Source: Pseudomonas sp. C2B4
Lineage (GTDB): Bacteria; Pseudomonadota; Gammaproteobacteria; Pseudomonadales; Pseudomonadaceae
Direction of reading: 5' to 3'
DNA: 64,000 nt
Assembly: GCF_013359695.1 (NCBI RefSeq)
Contig: NZ_JABFMU010000019.1
Location: 32,333 to 96,332, forward strand
The notes below the pieces were generated by a model, which saw only the letters and a program-made list of their open reading frames with translations, was not told the DNA's origin and made no database searches. The translations under genes and the position numbers were made by a program. Positions within the stretch are counted from its first letter, which is position 1. Each line of letters begins with the position of its first letter. Below are positions 11,701-19,979 of this stretch, piece after piece.

Positions 11701-14700
11701 CAACAAACGTGCACCGGTGATCAGCGGCCAGAAGCATTCCCACACCGACACGTCGAAACTGATCGGTGCCTTTTGCATCAGCACGTCGCTGCCGTTCAGG
11801 CGATAGGTGCTCTGCATCCATTGCAGACGTTCGGCCAGCGCCGCGTGGGTGTTGCCGACGCCTTTCGGTTGCCCGGTGGAGCCGGAGGTGTAGATCACAT
11901 AGGCCAGGTTGTCGCCGTGCAAATGCAGGCCTGGCGCATGGCTGGGCCAGCTCTCCAGATGCAGGGCGTCCATGGCGATCACGCTGACGCCGTCAGCGGT
12001 CGGCAAGCGGTCGAGCAAAACGGTCTGGGTCAGCAGCAACTCGACGCCACTGTCGTTGAGCATGTAGGCCAAACGCTCGGCAGGGTAATCCGGGTCCAGC
12101 GGCACGTAGGCGCCACCGGCCTTGATGATTGCCAGCAGACCGATCAGCAATTGCGGCGAACGCTCGGCGGCGATGGCCACGCACACATCGGGGCCGACGC
12201 CTTTGTCGCGCAGGTAATGGGCCAGGCGATTGGCCTGGGTGTGCAATTGAGCGAAGTCGAGGCTGCCGCCGTCCCACAGCAATGCGGTGCGTTCCGGGGT
12301 CAGTCGCGCTTGTTCGTTGAGCAGCTCCGGCAGCCACTGTTGCGCCGGATCGCAGGGGGCAACGCTCCAGGCAAATTGCTGATCGTGTTCCGTCGAGGTC
12401 AGCAGTTGCAGGTCGCCGAGCGCCGTGGCCGGTTGCTCACAAATGGCTTGAAGCAGGTTGTTGAAATGCTCGGCCAGACGCTCGATGGTCGCAACGTCGA
12501 ACAGCTCATCGGCGTAGTCGAAGGACAAGGTCAGGCGACCGCTGCGATCTTCTTCGCTGTGCAATTGCAGATCGAACTTGGCTTCACGGCTGTGCCACGC
12601 CAGCTCTTCGGCGAGCAACCCCGGCAGGCGTTTCAAGGCACTGAGATCGCGTTGCTGGTGGTTGAACATGACCTGGAACAGGCCCTGTTCGCGGGCCTGC
12701 GGGAAGGCTTCGAGCAATTGTTCGAACGGCAGGTCCTGATGCGCTTGCGCGCCCAACGCCGCCTGACGGGTTTGCTCCAGCAACTCGATGAACGACAGGC
12801 GCGAATCCAGCTCGGCACGCAGCACCTGGGTGTTGATAAAGAAGCCGATCAGGCCTTGGGTTTCCAGGCGCGGTCGGTTGGCATTCGGCACGCCGATACG
12901 GATGTCACGCTGTCCGCTGTAGCGATGCAACAAGGTCTGGAACGCTGCGAGCAGCAACATGAAGGTGGTCGATTCATGGGCCTGGGCGGTCCGGCGAATG
13001 GCCTCGCTCAGGGGCGCGCCCAGGCGAACCGTGTGGCGGGCGGCGCTGTGGATTTGCTTGGCGGAACGCGGATGGTCGGTGGCCAGTTCCAGCGTCGGGT
13101 GTTCGTCACCCAGTTGTGCTTTCCAGTAAGCCAGTTGCCGTTCACCCTCGCCTTGCGCCAGCCACTGGCGCTGCCAGCTGCCGTAATCTGCGTACTGCGT
13201 GGGCAATGGCGCAAGCACAGCTTGTTGCCCCTGAGACGCTGCCGCGTACAGCCGGGAAAACTCGTCGATCAGCACATTCAGCGACCAGCCGTCGGCGATG
13301 ATGTGGTGCATCGTCACCAACAGCTGATGGTCTTCGTCGTCCAGGCGCACCAGCGTCACCCACAGCAACGGGCCTTGTTCCAGATCGAACTGGGTGCGGG
13401 CGTCATCCTCGCGGATCTGTTGCGCACGAACCTCCCGCTCGGCGAGCGGCAGATCGCTGAGGTCGATCCGTTGCAGGTTGAACTCACCGGCGGCTTCGAC
13501 CTGTTGCAGCGCCACGCCGTCACGCTCGAAGAACCGCGTGCGCAGGGATTCGTGGCGCTCGATCAACTGCTGGAAGCTGGCACGCAATGCGTTCTCGTCC
13601 AGCTCGCCGCGCAGGCGCAGGGCTCCCGGGATGTTGTAGGCGCTGCTCTGTGGATCGAGCTGCCAGGTTATCCACAGGCGGTTTTGGGCCAGCGACTGTG
13701 GCATCGCCTCGGTGCGCGACAACACCGTGATATCGCCTTGGGCGCTGCCGCCGTCTTGCTGTTGCTGCGCAACAGCGCGGGCGAACGCGGCCAGGGTCGG
13801 CGCCTCGAACAGCAGGCGCAGGTTCAGCTCCAGCCCCAGCGCTTCACGGACTCGGGCAATCACCTGCGTGGCGGCGATGGAGTTGCCACCGAGCAGGAAG
13901 AAATGATCGTCGGCGCCGACCTGTTTGACGTTCAGTTGTTCGGCCCAGATCCGGCCGATCAACGCTTCCAGCTCAGAGGCCGTCGCCGTCGAGTCCTGTC
14001 CTTCAGTCGTGGCCGACGGGTACACCGCATAGCTGTCCAGGCTGCCATCCGCCAGGCGATTGCGGCACGCCGAGCGTTGCAGCTTGCCGCTGGAGGTCTT
14101 GGGCAACGCGCCGGGATTGAGCAGCACCACCACGCCCGGCGCTTCCTGAAACGCCTCGGCAACGGCCTGGCGAATCGCCTTGATCAAGGCGTCGGGCGGC
14201 AGGATTTTTTGCACGCTGCGGCTGATTTCCGCGGCGATGCCGATGCCTTCCTGACCCTCGACATTGACTGCGAACGCCGCGACACGCCCCTTGCGCACCA
14301 CCTCCACTTCACGCTCGACGGTCTGCTCGATGTCCTGTGGATAAAGGTTGTGGCCGCGTACGATCAGCATGTCTTTCAAGCGACCGGTGATGAACAGTTC
14401 ACCACCGCGCATGAAGCCAAGGTCCCCCGTGCGCAGCCAGGTCTGGCCGGCGTGCTGGACGAAGGTTTTGGCCGACGCCTCGGGATTGCGCCAGTAGCCA
14501 TGGGCGATGCTCGGGCCGCTGGCCCAGACTTCGCCGACGGCATTGTCTACCAGCTCGGTCAGCGTGACGGGGTCGATGATCAGCACCCCATGATCGGGCT
14601 GACGGATGCCGCAACTCATGATCGCGCTGCCCTCGCCCGCTTGCGCGCGGTTCTGCGTCAGGGCCTGATCGTCGACACGCAGGTTGCCGATGCCCTGGCC

Positions 14701-15711
14701 ACGCGGTGTACCGGCCACAAACAGCGTGGCTTCGGCCAGACCGTAAGAGGCCATGAAACTGTCTTGGGTGAAACCGCAGGTGGCGAACTTCTCGGCGAAG
14801 CGCTCCAGGGTATCGAGGCGAATCGGTTCGGAGCCGGAATACGCCACGCGCCAGCCGCTCAGGTCGAGCCGCTCCAGCGCCGATTCGCTGACCCGCTCGC
14901 TGCACAGTCGGTAGGCAAAATCCGGCCCGCCGCTGATGGTGCCGCCGTACTCGCTGATCGCTTCCAGCCAGCGCAATGGCCGGCCGAGGAAGTACGCCGG
15001 CGACATCAACACGCAGGGTACGCCGCTGAAAATCGGTTGCAGCAGACCGCCGATCAGGCCCATGTCGTGGTACAGCGGCAGCCAGCTGACGATCACGTCG
15101 TCAGGGTTCAGATCGATGCCGAAACCGTGACGGATCAATAGTTCGTTGGCCACCAGATTGCCGTGGCTGACCTGCACGCCTTTAGGCAACGCGGTGGAAC
15201 CGGAGGTGTATTGCAGAAAGGCAATGTCATCGTCCTGCAGTTCCGGCGCGACCCAGCGCTCGGCCAGCCCGTTGTCGAGCGTGTCGACGCACAGCAGGGG
15301 CGGCGCCCCTTCAATTTGCTGCAAGGCATCGCGCAGGCCGGCGCTGGTCAACAGCAGGCGCGGTTCGGCATCGCTGATGATCGACAGCAGGCGCTCCTGA
15401 TGGTGACGCTTGGCCGACTCCGGTGGATAGGCCGGCACGGCGATCACCCCGGCATACAGGCAACCAAAGAAGGCCGCGACGTAATCCGGGCCGCTGGGAA
15501 ACAACAACACCGCACGCTCGCCAAATTCAGCCTCGGCCTGCAACGCGCCGGCAATCGTCCGCGCTCGCAGATCCAGCTCGCGATAACTGAGCACAACAGC
15601 CTGATCTTCGCTTTCCGAGAGAAAGCGCAAGGCCACCCGGTCCGGCGTCAGGGTCGCGCGGCGCTGGAGGGCTTGGACCAGTGTGCTGGGGAGTTCGAAC
15701 GCGTCGGTCAT
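2728..15711 (-). CDS. pvdL: Pyoverdine chromophore non-ribosomal peptide synthetase PvdL
   Basis: 4327 residues from ATG at 15711, preceded by a CAGGAAAC ribosome site; 46 further in-frame residues upstream are translated REP sequence. Order by motif: fatty acyl-AMP ligase (1-575), carrier (580-650), C1 (650-1110), A1 (1120-1620), carrier (1630-1700), C2 (1710-2160), A2 (2180-2680), carrier with G-G-D-S (2700-2770), epimerase (2790-3230), C3 (3240-3690), A3 (3700-4210), carrier (4225-4300). There is no thioesterase. This is the PvdL layout that loads a fatty acid and makes acyl-Glu-D-Tyr-Dab, precursor of the chromophore. The A3 specificity code reads D-I-W-E-L-T-A-D-D, the diaminobutyrate code. 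C2 has H-H-I-V-T-E-G and C3 H-H-I-L-I-D-A in place of HHxxxDG. A cytoplasmic megaenzyme, expected to be PvdS-dependent. Confidence 0.96.
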   Translation of the reverse strand: MTDAFELPSTLVQALQRRATLTPDRVALRFLSESEDQAVVLSYRELDLRARTIAGALQAEAEFGERAVLLFPSGPDYVAAFFGCLYAGVIAVPAYPPESAKRHHQERLLSIISDAEPRLLLTSAGLRDALQQIEGAPPLLCVDTLDNGLAERWVAPELQDDDIAFLQYTSGSTALPKGVQVSHGNLVANELLIRHGFGIDLNPDDVIVSWLPLYHDMGLIGGLLQPIFSGVPCVLMSPAYFLGRPLRWLEAISEYGGTISGGPDFAYRLCSERVSESALERLDLSGWRVAYSGSEPIRLDTLERFAEKFATCGFTQDSFMASYGLAEATLFVAGTPRGQGIGNLRVDDQALTQNRAQAGEGSAIMSCGIRQPDHGVLIIDPVTLTELVDNAVGEVWASGPSIAHGYWRNPEASAKTFVQHAGQTWLRTGDLGFMRGGELFITGRLKDMLIVRGHNLYPQDIEQTVEREVEVVRKGRVAAFAVNVEGQEGIGIAAEISRSVQKILPPDALIKAIRQAVAEAFQEAPGVVVLLNPGALPKTSSGKLQRSACRNRLADGSLDSYAVYPSATTEGQDSTATASELEALIGRIWAEQLNVKQVGADDHFFLLGGNSIAATQVIARVREALGLELNLRLLFEAPTLAAFARAVAQQQQDGGSAQGDITVLSRTEAMPQSLAQNRLWITWQLDPQSSAYNIPGALRLRGELDENALRASFQQLIERHESLRTRFFERDGVALQQVEAAGEFNLQRIDLSDLPLAEREVRAQQIREDDARTQFDLEQGPLLWVTLVRLDDEDHQLLVTMHHIIADGWSLNVLIDEFSRLYAAASQGQQAVLAPLPTQYADYGSWQRQWLAQGEGERQLAYWKAQLGDEHPTLELATDHPRSAKQIHSAARHTVRLGAPLSEAIRRTAQAHESTTFMLLLAAFQTLLHRYSGQRDIRIGVPNANRPRLETQGLIGFFINTQVLRAELDSRLSFIELLEQTRQAALGAQAHQDLPFEQLLEAFPQAREQGLFQVMFNHQQRDLSALKRLPGLLAEELAWHSREAKFDLQLHSEEDRSGRLTLSFDYADELFDVATIERLAEHFNNLLQAICEQPATALGDLQLLTSTEHDQQFAWSVAPCDPAQQWLPELLNEQARLTPERTALLWDGGSLDFAQLHTQANRLAHYLRDKGVGPDVCVAIAAERSPQLLIGLLAIIKAGGAYVPLDPDYPAERLAYMLNDSGVELLLTQTVLLDRLPTADGVSVIAMDALHLESWPSHAPGLHLHGDNLAYVIYTSGSTGQPKGVGNTHAALAERLQWMQSTYRLNGSDVLMQKAPISFDVSVWECFWPLITGARLLLAGPGEHRDPHRIAQLVRAHGVTTLHFVPPLLSLFIDEPLSAECTSLRRVFSGGEALPAELRNRVLAQLPAAQLHNRYGPTETAINVTHWHCSSADGERSPIGRPLGNVICRVLDNDLNPVPAGVPGELCISGIGLARSYLGRPALTAERFVVDPLGEQGARLYRTGDRARWTADGVIEYLGRLDQQVKLRGFRVEPEEIEARLLAQNGVAQAVVLLRESSAGAQLIGYYTATDESEIEEVQTTRLKTALAAELPEYMVPAQLMRLDAMPLSPSGKLDRRALPEPQWQVREHVEPVTELEQQIAAIWREVLGLKQVGLRDDFFALGGHSLLATQIISRTRQACDVELPLRALFENSELGAFAEQIRLIQASGHTNQQPPIEKVDRSQPVPLSYSQQRMWFLWQMEPDSPAYNVGGMARLRGVLDVGRFEAALQALILRHETLRTTFPSIDGVARQQVQAETGVRMDWKDFSALAADVREQRVQQLADDEAHLPFDLEAGPLLRACLVKTAEQEHYFVLTLHHIVTEGWAMDIFARELSALYEAFVDDRESPLAPLPVQYLDYSVWQRQWLESGERQRQLDYWTAQLGREHPLLELPGDRPRPPVQSHQGELFRFDLSDDLAARVRAFNAQQGLTLFMTMTAALAVLLYRYSGQTDLRIGAPVANRIRPESEGLIGAFLNTQVLRCQLDGQMSVGELFEQVRHTVIEGQSHQDLPFDHLVEALQPPRSAAYNPLFQVMCNVQRWEFQQSRTLAGMTVEYLANDARATKFDLNLEVTDLDHRLGCCLTYSTDLFDEPRIARMAKHWLNLLEALIADPQQRLSELPLLDDSERQQLLDSLGVEPGEHRLDQCIHHLFAEQALVRKDAPALSFAGQTLSYAELDSRANRLAWALRERGVGPQVRVGLALERSLEMVIGLLAILKAGGAYVPLDPEYPLDRLHYMIEDSGIGLLLSDRAMFAALGDLPATVNRWCLEDDSPALTDYPVTELPFISLPQHQAYLIYTSGSTGKPKGVVVSHGEIAMHCRAVIERFGMRPDDCELHFYSINFDAATERLLVPLLSGAQVVLRAQGQWDAEEICDLIRTHRINILGFTPSYGSQLAQWLATKNDILPVRMIITGGEALTGEHLQRIRAAFKPSLFFNAYGPTETVVMPLASLAPEVLEEGLGSVPIGSVIGDRVAYILDADLALVPQGATGELFVGGAGLAQAYHERAGITAERFVADPFAANGGRMYRTGDLVRQRGDGLVEYLGRIDHQVKIRGFRIELGEIETRLLDHESVREAVVLALDAPSGKQLVGYLVTDVAEQDDAQQSALREALKSHLKTQLPDYMVPTHLILLGSMPLTANGKLDRRALPAPDPELNRQQYVAPSNELEQTLAQIWCEVLNVEQVGLNDNFFELGGDSILSIQVVSRARQQGIHFSPRDLFQHQTVQTLAAVATRTEQVTAEQGLVSGKSHLTPIQHWFFDTDIPQRQHWNQALLLQPTSTLEPHRLEQALLAMIEQHDALRLRFSEVAGQWHAEHQAISDAPVLWQVRVSSMDKCAALFADAQRSLDLEEGPLMRVLLVDGPEGQQRLFIAIHHLVVDGVSWRVLLDDLQTLYRQLKAQQSVKLPAKTSAFKDWAARLQAYAGSESLREELGWWQTQLAGPSGDLPCDHPEGGRQNRHAQTVSVRLDSERTRQLLQQAPSAYRTQVNDLLLTALARVLCRWSGHASALIQLEGHGRETLFDEIDLTRTVGWFTSAYPLRLTPVQAQGDSIKAIKEQLRAVPHKGLGYGVLRYLADDLSRHSMAALPVAPITFNYLGQFDQSFGADALFRPLDETIGAAHDPRAPLPNELSVDGQVYGGELVLRWTFSAERFDPHTISELADAYVGELQSLIEHCLRDDVGGLTPSDFPLAKLSQSQLDALPVSAAVIEDVYPLTPMQEGMLLHTLLEPGTGLYYMQDRYRINSELDPQRFTQAWQAVIARHEALRASFCWNVGEDMLQVIHKPGSTPIEYLDWSDITDAEQEPKLQVLLKTEREAGFDLLNQAPFHLRLIKVAAARYWFMMSNHHILIDAWCRSLLMNDFFEIYSALGEGREAQLAVPPRYRDYIGWLQRQSLAEARQWWKTNLQGFERTTPIPSDRPFLREHAGDSGGMIVGDRYTRLDARDGAQLRELAQAHQLTINTFAQAAWALVLRRLSGDRDVLFGVTVAGRPVDMPQMQRTVGLFINSIALRVQMPQDGQRCSVRQWLTGLLDSNMQLREYEYLPLVNIQEQSELPKGQPLFDSLFVFENAPVEVSVLDRAQSLNATSDSGRTHTNFPLTAVCYPGDDLGLHLSYDQRYFDESTVERMLGEFKRLLLALVEGFHGDMADLPLLGAQEQEFLIHGCNQSSHDYPLEQSYAALFEAQVAAHPQRIAATCLDQQHSYQELNQRSNRLGHALIAAGVGLDQPVALLAERNLDLLGMIIGSFKAGAGYLPLDPGLPSQRLSRIIDLSRTPLLVCTLACREQALALLDEFGCVNRPKLLVWEEVQASEASTANPGIYSAPDNLAYVIYTSGSTGLPKGVMVEQRGMLNNQLSKVPYLALSDADVIAQTASQSFDISVWQFLAAPLFGARVDIVPNTIAHDPQGLLAHVSAQGITVLESVPSLIQGMLAQERMSLDGLRWMLPTGEAMPPELAHQWLLRYPEIGLVNAYGPAECSDDVAFFRVDMASTRGSYLPIGTPTDNNLLYLLDGALELVPLGAVGELCVAGTGVGRGYVSDPLRTAPVFVPNPFGAPGERLYRTGDLARRRSDGVLEYVGRVDHQVKIRGYRIELGEIEARLHEQPEVRDAAVGVQEGVNGKHLVGYLVAADSALNPAERLERIKQRLRAELPEYMVPLHWLWLDKLPLNANGKLDRKALPALEIGQLQSQDYQAPRNDLEQTLAAIWAEVLKVEMVGVRDNFFELGGHSLLATQIASRVQKTLQRDVPLRAMFECSTVEELAGYIEGLAASDITEEKVDRLNDLMAELEGL

Positions 15712-15755
15712 GAGGTTTCCTGCCTGAATTCGGCTTGCAAATGGAATCGGTTTTT

Positions 15756-15843
15756 GTGGGAGCGAGCCTGCTCGCGAAAAGGCCCTGTCAGTCAACACAG
15801 AGGCTGAATGACGGACTGCATTCGCGAGCAGGCTCGCTCCCAC
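15756..15843. repeat. Perfect inverted REP pair inside the pvdL leader
   Basis: Arms 15756-15778 and 15821-15843 match perfectly over 23 bases with a 42-base loop. The only PvdS-type promoter found for pvdL lies upstream of it (15955-15978), so the mRNA leader should carry this hairpin, ending about 45 bases before the pvdL start codon. Confidence 0.9.
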
Positions 15844-15954
15844 GGACATCGCGCCCTATTCGAGGGCGCGCAGGACGCGGTCTTCGCCGACCGCGCGAGG
15901 CATTGGCAATGCTGTGTGTCCGGGGCATCTGCCCGGAGCCATTCACCAATGAGA

Positions 15955-15978
15955 ACGGATGACATCTTGAAATAATTA
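15955..15978 (-). promoter_or_regulatory. PvdS-dependent promoter (IS box) for pvdL
   Basis: Read on the minus strand: TAATT, 16 bases, CGT. The iron-starvation box recognised by PvdS is TAAAT-N16/17-CGT, so this has one mismatch and exact spacing. It would give a leader of roughly 230 bases before the pvdL start. Confidence 0.7.
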
Positions 15979-16072
15979 GTCGCCGGGGCTGAACGCCAAC
16001 CGGGGCGGGGATGAGTCAGCGTGTCGCAGTTCTCGTTCTGCACCTTCACGGAGCATTAGTTCTCTTTCTCAA

Positions 16073-16101
16073 TTGACAATCATTATCATTCAACATAATT
16101 T
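16073..16101 (+). promoter_or_regulatory. pvdS promoter with Fur box
   Basis: A -35 TTGACA (16073-16078) is followed 17 bases later by TAATTT (16096-16101). The spacer is filled by GACAAT/CATTAT/CATT hexamers typical of a Fur box (about 16075-16093). Iron-loaded Fur bound here would block RNA polymerase, which is how pvdS is known to be iron-repressed. Confidence 0.75.
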
Positions 16102-16173
16102 GTCGCTCGATGTGTAGGACGGCCCCGGCCTTCTCGTCGTCCCACCAACCTATTTGGCAGCAGGGTGATTTCC

Positions 16174-16722
16174 ATGACGGAACAAGTGTCCACAAGCAGG
16201 TGCGATTCGCCGCTACTACAGGCCTTCGTCGACAATCGACTGATCCTGGTCAAGATTGCAGCGCGCATCACCGGCTGCCGCTCGCGTGCCGAGGATGTGG
16301 TGCAGGACGCATTCTTCCGGCTGCAATCGGCGCCCCAGATCACGTCCTCGTTCAAGGCTCAACTCAGTTATCTGTTCCAGATCGTGCGCAACCTGGCGAT
16401 CGATCACTACCGCAAGCAGGCGCTGGAGCAGAAGTATTCCGGGCCTGAAGAGGAAGGGCTTAACGTGGTGATTCAGGGGGCTTCACCGGAAACGTCGCAC
16501 ATCAATTTCTCCACCCTGGAAAACATCGCCGACGCACTCACCGAACTGCCGAGCCGCACCCGCTACGCCTTCGAGATGTACCGCCTGCACGGCGTGCCAC
16601 AAAAGGACATCGCCAAGGAACTCGGCGTCTCGCCGACCCTGGTCAACTTCATGATTCGCGATGCGCTGGTGCACTGCCGCAAGGTATCGGGCAGTCGTGC
16701 GGATGCCAGCGCCCGCCGTTAA
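16174..16722 (+). CDS. pvdS: Iron-starvation extracytoplasmic-function sigma factor PvdS
   Basis: 182 residues. The start was set at ATG 16174 (M-T-E-Q-V-S-T), with AGGGTG seven bases upstream; a GTG nine bases earlier is possible but less likely. Region 2 (about 20-90) includes D-V-V-Q-D-A-F-F-R-L-Q and Y-L-F-Q-I-V-R-N-L-A. Region 4 (about 115-170) has the helix-turn-helix L-P-S-R-T-R-Y-A-F-E-M-Y-R-L-H-G. The sequence reads as a very close relative of the PvdS known from P. aeruginosa. PvdS directs RNA polymerase to pyoverdine promoters when iron is scarce; its neighbours pvdL and the acyltransferase both carry matching boxes. The upstream Fur-box promoter explains its own control. Confidence 0.95.
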   Translation: MTEQVSTSRCDSPLLQAFVDNRLILVKIAARITGCRSRAEDVVQDAFFRLQSAPQITSSFKAQLSYLFQIVRNLAIDHYRKQALEQKYSGPEEEGLNVVIQGASPETSHINFSTLENIADALTELPSRTRYAFEMYRLHGVPQKDIAKELGVSPTLVNFMIRDALVHCRKVSGSRADASARR

Positions 16723-16746
16723 GACCTGTGATTTGCATCGCCCTCA

Positions 16747-16839
16747 TTCGCGAGCAGGCTCGCTCCCACATTGAATCTTTGCTGAACACACCCTTTGTGA
16801 ACACCTGGGATCAAATGTGGGAGCGAGCCTGCTCGCGAA
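16747..16839. repeat. Inverted pair of REP-like elements
   Basis: Copies 16747-16769 and 16817-16839 are perfect inverted 23-base arms. They lie between the convergent pvdS and pvdYII-like genes and probably separate their transcripts. Confidence 0.88.
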
Positions 16840-16878
16840 GACTGACTCAAGACCGGCGAAGGTCCTGAGCCCTACGCA

Positions 16879-17883
16879 TCAAACCAACTCACACCGCTCA
16901 AAAAACCGCTCACGCCCCAACACCATCAGCGCGGCGCGTTTGTGCGGGAAGTCGAATTCCTTTTCGCAGTGGAATCGCTGCCCCTGCATATACCCGATCA
17001 TCTTGCCGTTGTCGGCGCGAGGCTCGGCGACCACTCGCTGAGTGCGCGGATCGTCGAGAAACAGGTAGTGCGTCAACGCCGATAACCAGCTCGCCACCTT
17101 GTGCGGGCCACGGTGGTTTTCTTCCCCCACCAGCATGTGAATGCCACGGTCGTAATCACCGGCCTCGTAGAACGGGGCGATGCGATCTTCCTTCGCCCAA
17201 TAGGCTTCGAAATAGGCGAACGGCTGATCGTCGAAACAGCCGATCAGTGTCACGGTATGGGGGTCGGCATCGAGCTTGGCCAGGTATTCGCGATGCTGTT
17301 CGAGGCTGCCCTCCTCCTGCCAGAAACTGGCGACCCGTGGACTGTTTTGCCAACGGTTGAAACGGGCCAGGTCCAGGTCGATGTCCACCGTACGCAGGGA
17401 AATCCACATCCCCAGCCGCGCATCGAAACGCCGATAGACCTCGCCCCGGGGTTTGACCGGTCGCAGCGGATGGCGCTTGCCGCCACTGATGACCATCTGC
17501 TGTGGATAACTGCCGGTCAGCGCCTGCCTCAGCCAAGGCTGTGGCAGCTGCCAGAACAAGGTGCGCTCGCAGCAGTATTGGTTCGCCGTTTCCGTGGCGA
17601 TCAGCAAGCCGCTGAGCAAGGCTTCCGTCGGGGTTTCATCGAGTTGCCAGGTCAGGCGCTGGCAGTCCGGGTCTCGGGCGAACAGCCAGTAATTGGTGGC
17701 CCAGATGGCTTCCTTGGCAGGCCGGTCGCAGCCCTCCTCCATCTGCAACAGCATTTCGGGGGCGCGGGTCAGCCGCAGCTGGATCAGCGGCTGTCCTTCA
17801 AGGCTGAGGCTCAGCCGGTTTCCGGTTTCATCGGCTTCAAGGCTGTTGCCTGTGGGTAAGGCCAGGGCATTCAGATTGGGCAT
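16879..17883 (-). CDS. pvdYII: Siderophore acyltransferase, PvdYII/IucB-like
   Basis: 334 residues. The C-terminal half (about 150-334) is a GNAT-type domain of the IucB/AlcB/RhbD siderophore class, with the conserved block E-E-N-H-R-G-P-H-K-V-A-S-W and the tail E-K-E-F-D-F-P-H-K-R-A-A-L. IucB-type enzymes acetylate hydroxylated lysine; in fluorescent pseudomonads PvdYII is the enzyme assigned to N5-acetyl-N5-hydroxyornithine for the pyoverdine peptide. A PvdS promoter stands just upstream (17924-17947). The N-terminal half is less conserved and has no motif I recognise. The ribosome site before ATG 17883 is weak. The specific substrate is inferred from context. Confidence 0.78.
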   Translation of the reverse strand: MPNLNALALPTGNSLEADETGNRLSLSLEGQPLIQLRLTRAPEMLLQMEEGCDRPAKEAIWATNYWLFARDPDCQRLTWQLDETPTEALLSGLLIATETANQYCCERTLFWQLPQPWLRQALTGSYPQQMVISGGKRHPLRPVKPRGEVYRRFDARLGMWISLRTVDIDLDLARFNRWQNSPRVASFWQEEGSLEQHREYLAKLDADPHTVTLIGCFDDQPFAYFEAYWAKEDRIAPFYEAGDYDRGIHMLVGEENHRGPHKVASWLSALTHYLFLDDPRTQRVVAEPRADNGKMIGYMQGQRFHCEKEFDFPHKRAALMVLGRERFFERCELV

Positions 17884-17923
17884 GGGTCGGGCTCACGATA
17901 ATCGTCGACAGTTCTACGATGTG

Positions 17924-17947
17924 ACGTGAGCCGGGGCGGGAAATTTA
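17924..17947 (-). promoter_or_regulatory. PvdS-dependent promoter (IS box) of the acyltransferase
   Basis: On the minus strand it reads TAAAT, 16 bases, CGT, an exact match to the PvdS consensus. The start codon lies about 41 bases downstream of the CGT. Confidence 0.85.
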
Positions 17948-18293
17948 AGAGGATCGGATCAAGATGGTGTACATATCCGTTTCTTTGACAGAGGCTCCCC
18001 GATCCCCTGTGGGAGCGAGCCTGCTCGCGAAGAACGTCAACGATAACGCGCCCTGGCTGGAGATTTGAGTTGCCTTGTCGTTTCTCGCGAGCAAGCTCGC
18101 TCCTACAGTTGGATGTCATACTCCAGCGAATTCAGGTCGGCTTTCAGGCCGCCTTCGCGAGCAGGCTCGCTCCCACAATTAGATCGCAGACAGGCCAGTA
18201 ACCAAGTCGGCTGACAGGCCGCCTCGAGGTTGCTCTTGCGGCGCCCGCCCCCCTCGAGAGACCGAGCGCACGACACCTGACGCGTCATCCCGA
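17948..18293. repeat. Gene-free stretch with three REP-like elements
   Basis: Copies stand at 18009-18031 (forward), 18085-18106 (reverse, variant CTCCTAC end) and 18154-18176 (reverse). The first can pair with either of the other two, so two alternative hairpins are possible. I see no convincing reading frame; short frames here are translations of the repeat. Confidence 0.8.
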
Positions 18294-19097
18294 CTAATGC
18301 GGAACCGGCACGACCGCAATCTTGTACGGATCGAAAATTTTCAGCATCTGACCATTGTCCCGCAGCTCCTGCAGCAGTTTGCCGAACGCCTCACCCGTGA
18401 TTGGCGCGGCCGGGCGCAGGATGGCGTAATGGTGATAAACCTGGTCGACGCGATCGGACACCAGCAACTGATCGGCGACTTTCAAATTGCGCAGAAAGTA
18501 GTCGCTCAAATAGGAGCGCGTGACCAGTGCGATGTCGGCACGGCCCCGCAGCACCATCAGCAGGTTACTGTCATGGGAGTAGGTCAACGTGGCGTTGTAG
18601 TGGGTGGTGAGGTATTTGGGTTCGGCATTGAAACTGGCGAACTCGTAGTGGTAGCCACTGAACAGCGCCAGACGCTTGCCAGCAAGATCGGAAAAATAAT
18701 CTTGCTCACGCACTGGCCGGCCTTCGGGCTGGCGTTGCGCGACGAAAATCTCGGCATCTTCCAGACCCATGTCGACATCGGTGCGGGGAATGTCTTTCCA
18801 ACCCCAGGCAGGGTTTTCGAAGATCGCCATGTCGATCCGGCCTTGCTTGAAATCACCGAAACGCCGGGGAATGGAAGTGGGTACCAGGACGAACTGATAG
18901 TCGCTTTGCAGGGCGTTGAGGGCCTCGACCAGTTGCGGCAGCAACCCCGTGTCGGCACCGGTTTCCGGGCGTACGGTATAGGGAGGAAAGTGTGCGGCAC
19001 CGATGCGCACCAGTTGTGCAGCCTGGGACGGAATCAGCCATAACGCCGCAAACGCTGCCAGCAAAATCCGTAGAGCCGTCCGAATTGGCGAAGACAT
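18294..19097 (-). CDS. Periplasmic amino-acid-type solute-binding protein
   Basis: 267 residues. The start at ATG 19097 has a GGGGAG ribosome site; a TTG directly before it is a weaker alternative. A signal peptide ends around P-S-Q-A-A-Q (residue ~27). The rest matches the family 3 solute-binding fold: V-R-I-G-A-A-H-F-P-P-Y near the mature N-terminus, then G-R-I-D-M-A-I-F and G-R-A-D-I-A-L-V-T-R. No ABC permease or ATPase gene is adjacent, so it is an orphan that either serves a distant transporter or senses a ligand. The substrate cannot be read from the sequence. Confidence 0.8.
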   Translation of the reverse strand: MSSPIRTALRILLAAFAALWLIPSQAAQLVRIGAAHFPPYTVRPETGADTGLLPQLVEALNALQSDYQFVLVPTSIPRRFGDFKQGRIDMAIFENPAWGWKDIPRTDVDMGLEDAEIFVAQRQPEGRPVREQDYFSDLAGKRLALFSGYHYEFASFNAEPKYLTTHYNATLTYSHDSNLLMVLRGRADIALVTRSYLSDYFLRNLKVADQLLVSDRVDQVYHHYAILRPAAPITGEAFGKLLQELRDNGQMLKIFDPYKIAVVPVPH

Positions 19098-19192
19098 CAA
19101 TACAAGCCACTCCCCAAAAATACTGCATCAATGCATTCAAGCTAGGCGGTTTCGTACAGTTAGCCAGTTTCCTGCCGCCCCACACACACTTA

Positions 19193-19816
19193 TTATTTTT
19201 CCTCCAACACCAGGATCAGCGCCTCATCGGCCAACTGGTCGAGGCTCATGCTGCCATCGGCGCGAAACCAGGTGGTGGTCCAGGACAGCGCCCCGGTGAG
19301 GAAACGCCGGGTGATGAACACATCACCGCGTATGAATCCCGAATTCTTGGCCTCACCCAGCACCTGCAGCCAGATGTCTTCATAGATGTCGCGCAGCGCC
19401 AGGACTTTTGCCTGGCCCTCCTCGGACAGCGAGCGCCATTCGTAGACCAGCACCGCCATGGCCTCGCCACTGCCGCCCATGATCGACTGCAATTCGCAGC
19501 GGATCAATGCCAGCACCCGTTCGCGCACGTTGCTGGCCTCGGCGATGGCCGCACGCATCAACGCCGTGTTGTAGCGGATCGTCTCCTCCATCACGGCCCG
19601 CAGGATCTCGTCCTTGCTTTTGAAGTGGTGGAAGATGCTTCCCGACTGAATGCCCACGGCGCCCGCCAGGTCGCGCACGGTGGTGCGCTCGTAGCCTTTA
19701 TTGCGAAACAGGTGGGCCGCCACTTGCAGCAGCTTGCCACGGGCGCTGTCCGGATCAGTCAGTTGGCCGTCGTCGACCAACTCGCGCATGACCCCCAGGG
19801 CTTTTTGCTCGTCCAC
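19193..19816 (-). CDS. atuR: TetR-family repressor AtuR
   Basis: 207 residues from GTG 19816, which has AGGAGA eight bases upstream; the longer frame to 20041 runs through the promoter and into atuA and is rejected. An N-terminal TetR helix-turn-helix (about 22-65) contains T-V-R-D-L-A-G-A-V-G-I-Q-S-G-S-I-F-H-H-F. The C-terminal half is the ligand and dimer domain. AtuR is known in P. aeruginosa to repress the acyclic terpene operon by binding two inverted repeats in the atuR-atuA gap, and two such repeats are present here. The gene is divergent from atuA. The inducer is unknown from sequence alone. Confidence 0.9.
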   Translation of the reverse strand: MDEQKALGVMRELVDDGQLTDPDSARGKLLQVAAHLFRNKGYERTTVRDLAGAVGIQSGSIFHHFKSKDEILRAVMEETIRYNTALMRAAIAEASNVRERVLALIRCELQSIMGGSGEAMAVLVYEWRSLSEEGQAKVLALRDIYEDIWLQVLGEAKNSGFIRGDVFITRRFLTGALSWTTTWFRADGSMSLDQLADEALILVLEEK

Positions 19817-19868
19817 CCGTTCTCTCCTACAGTCATGATCACCGCTAAAACAGCGGGGTTGCGCGGGC

Positions 19869-19897
19869 AATTTAAGCTGGCATTGGCAACCAAGCAA
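19869..19897 (-). promoter_or_regulatory. Candidate atuR promoter
   Basis: On the minus strand: TTGCTT (19897-19892), 17 bases, TAAATT (19874-19869). The -35 lies inside operator 1, so AtuR would also repress its own gene. Confidence 0.5.
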
Positions 19898-19906
19898 GCG
19901 CTCGGG
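19889..19906. promoter_or_regulatory. AtuR operator 1 (imperfect palindrome)
   Basis: ACCAAGC, four bases, GCTCGGG. The right arm differs from a perfect inverted repeat at two positions. It has the same outer arm and spacing as operator 2. Confidence 0.7.
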
Positions 19907-19924
19907 CCGAAGATATTTCAGCCG

Positions 19925-19954
19925 TTTACAAACCAAGCGCTTGCTTGGTAGTCT
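19925..19954 (+). promoter_or_regulatory. Candidate atuA promoter
   Basis: TTTACA (19925-19930), 18 bases, TAGTCT (19949-19954). Operator 2 fills the spacer, the expected position for TetR-type repression. The -10 match is modest. Confidence 0.45.
19932..19949. promoter_or_regulatory. AtuR operator 2 (perfect arms)
   Basis: ACCAAGC, GCTT, GCTTGGT: seven-base arms pair perfectly. Its centre is 43 bases from that of operator 1, about four helical turns, which would place two dimers on the same face. Confidence 0.8.
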
Positions 19955-19979
19955 CGATGCACGACTGTCGGAGGTGGTT

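Noticed and set aside
15712..15849. 46-residue N-terminal extension of PvdL
   Set aside because: It translates the REP element; a good ribosome site and the PvdL-type start M-T-D-A-F lie at 15711.
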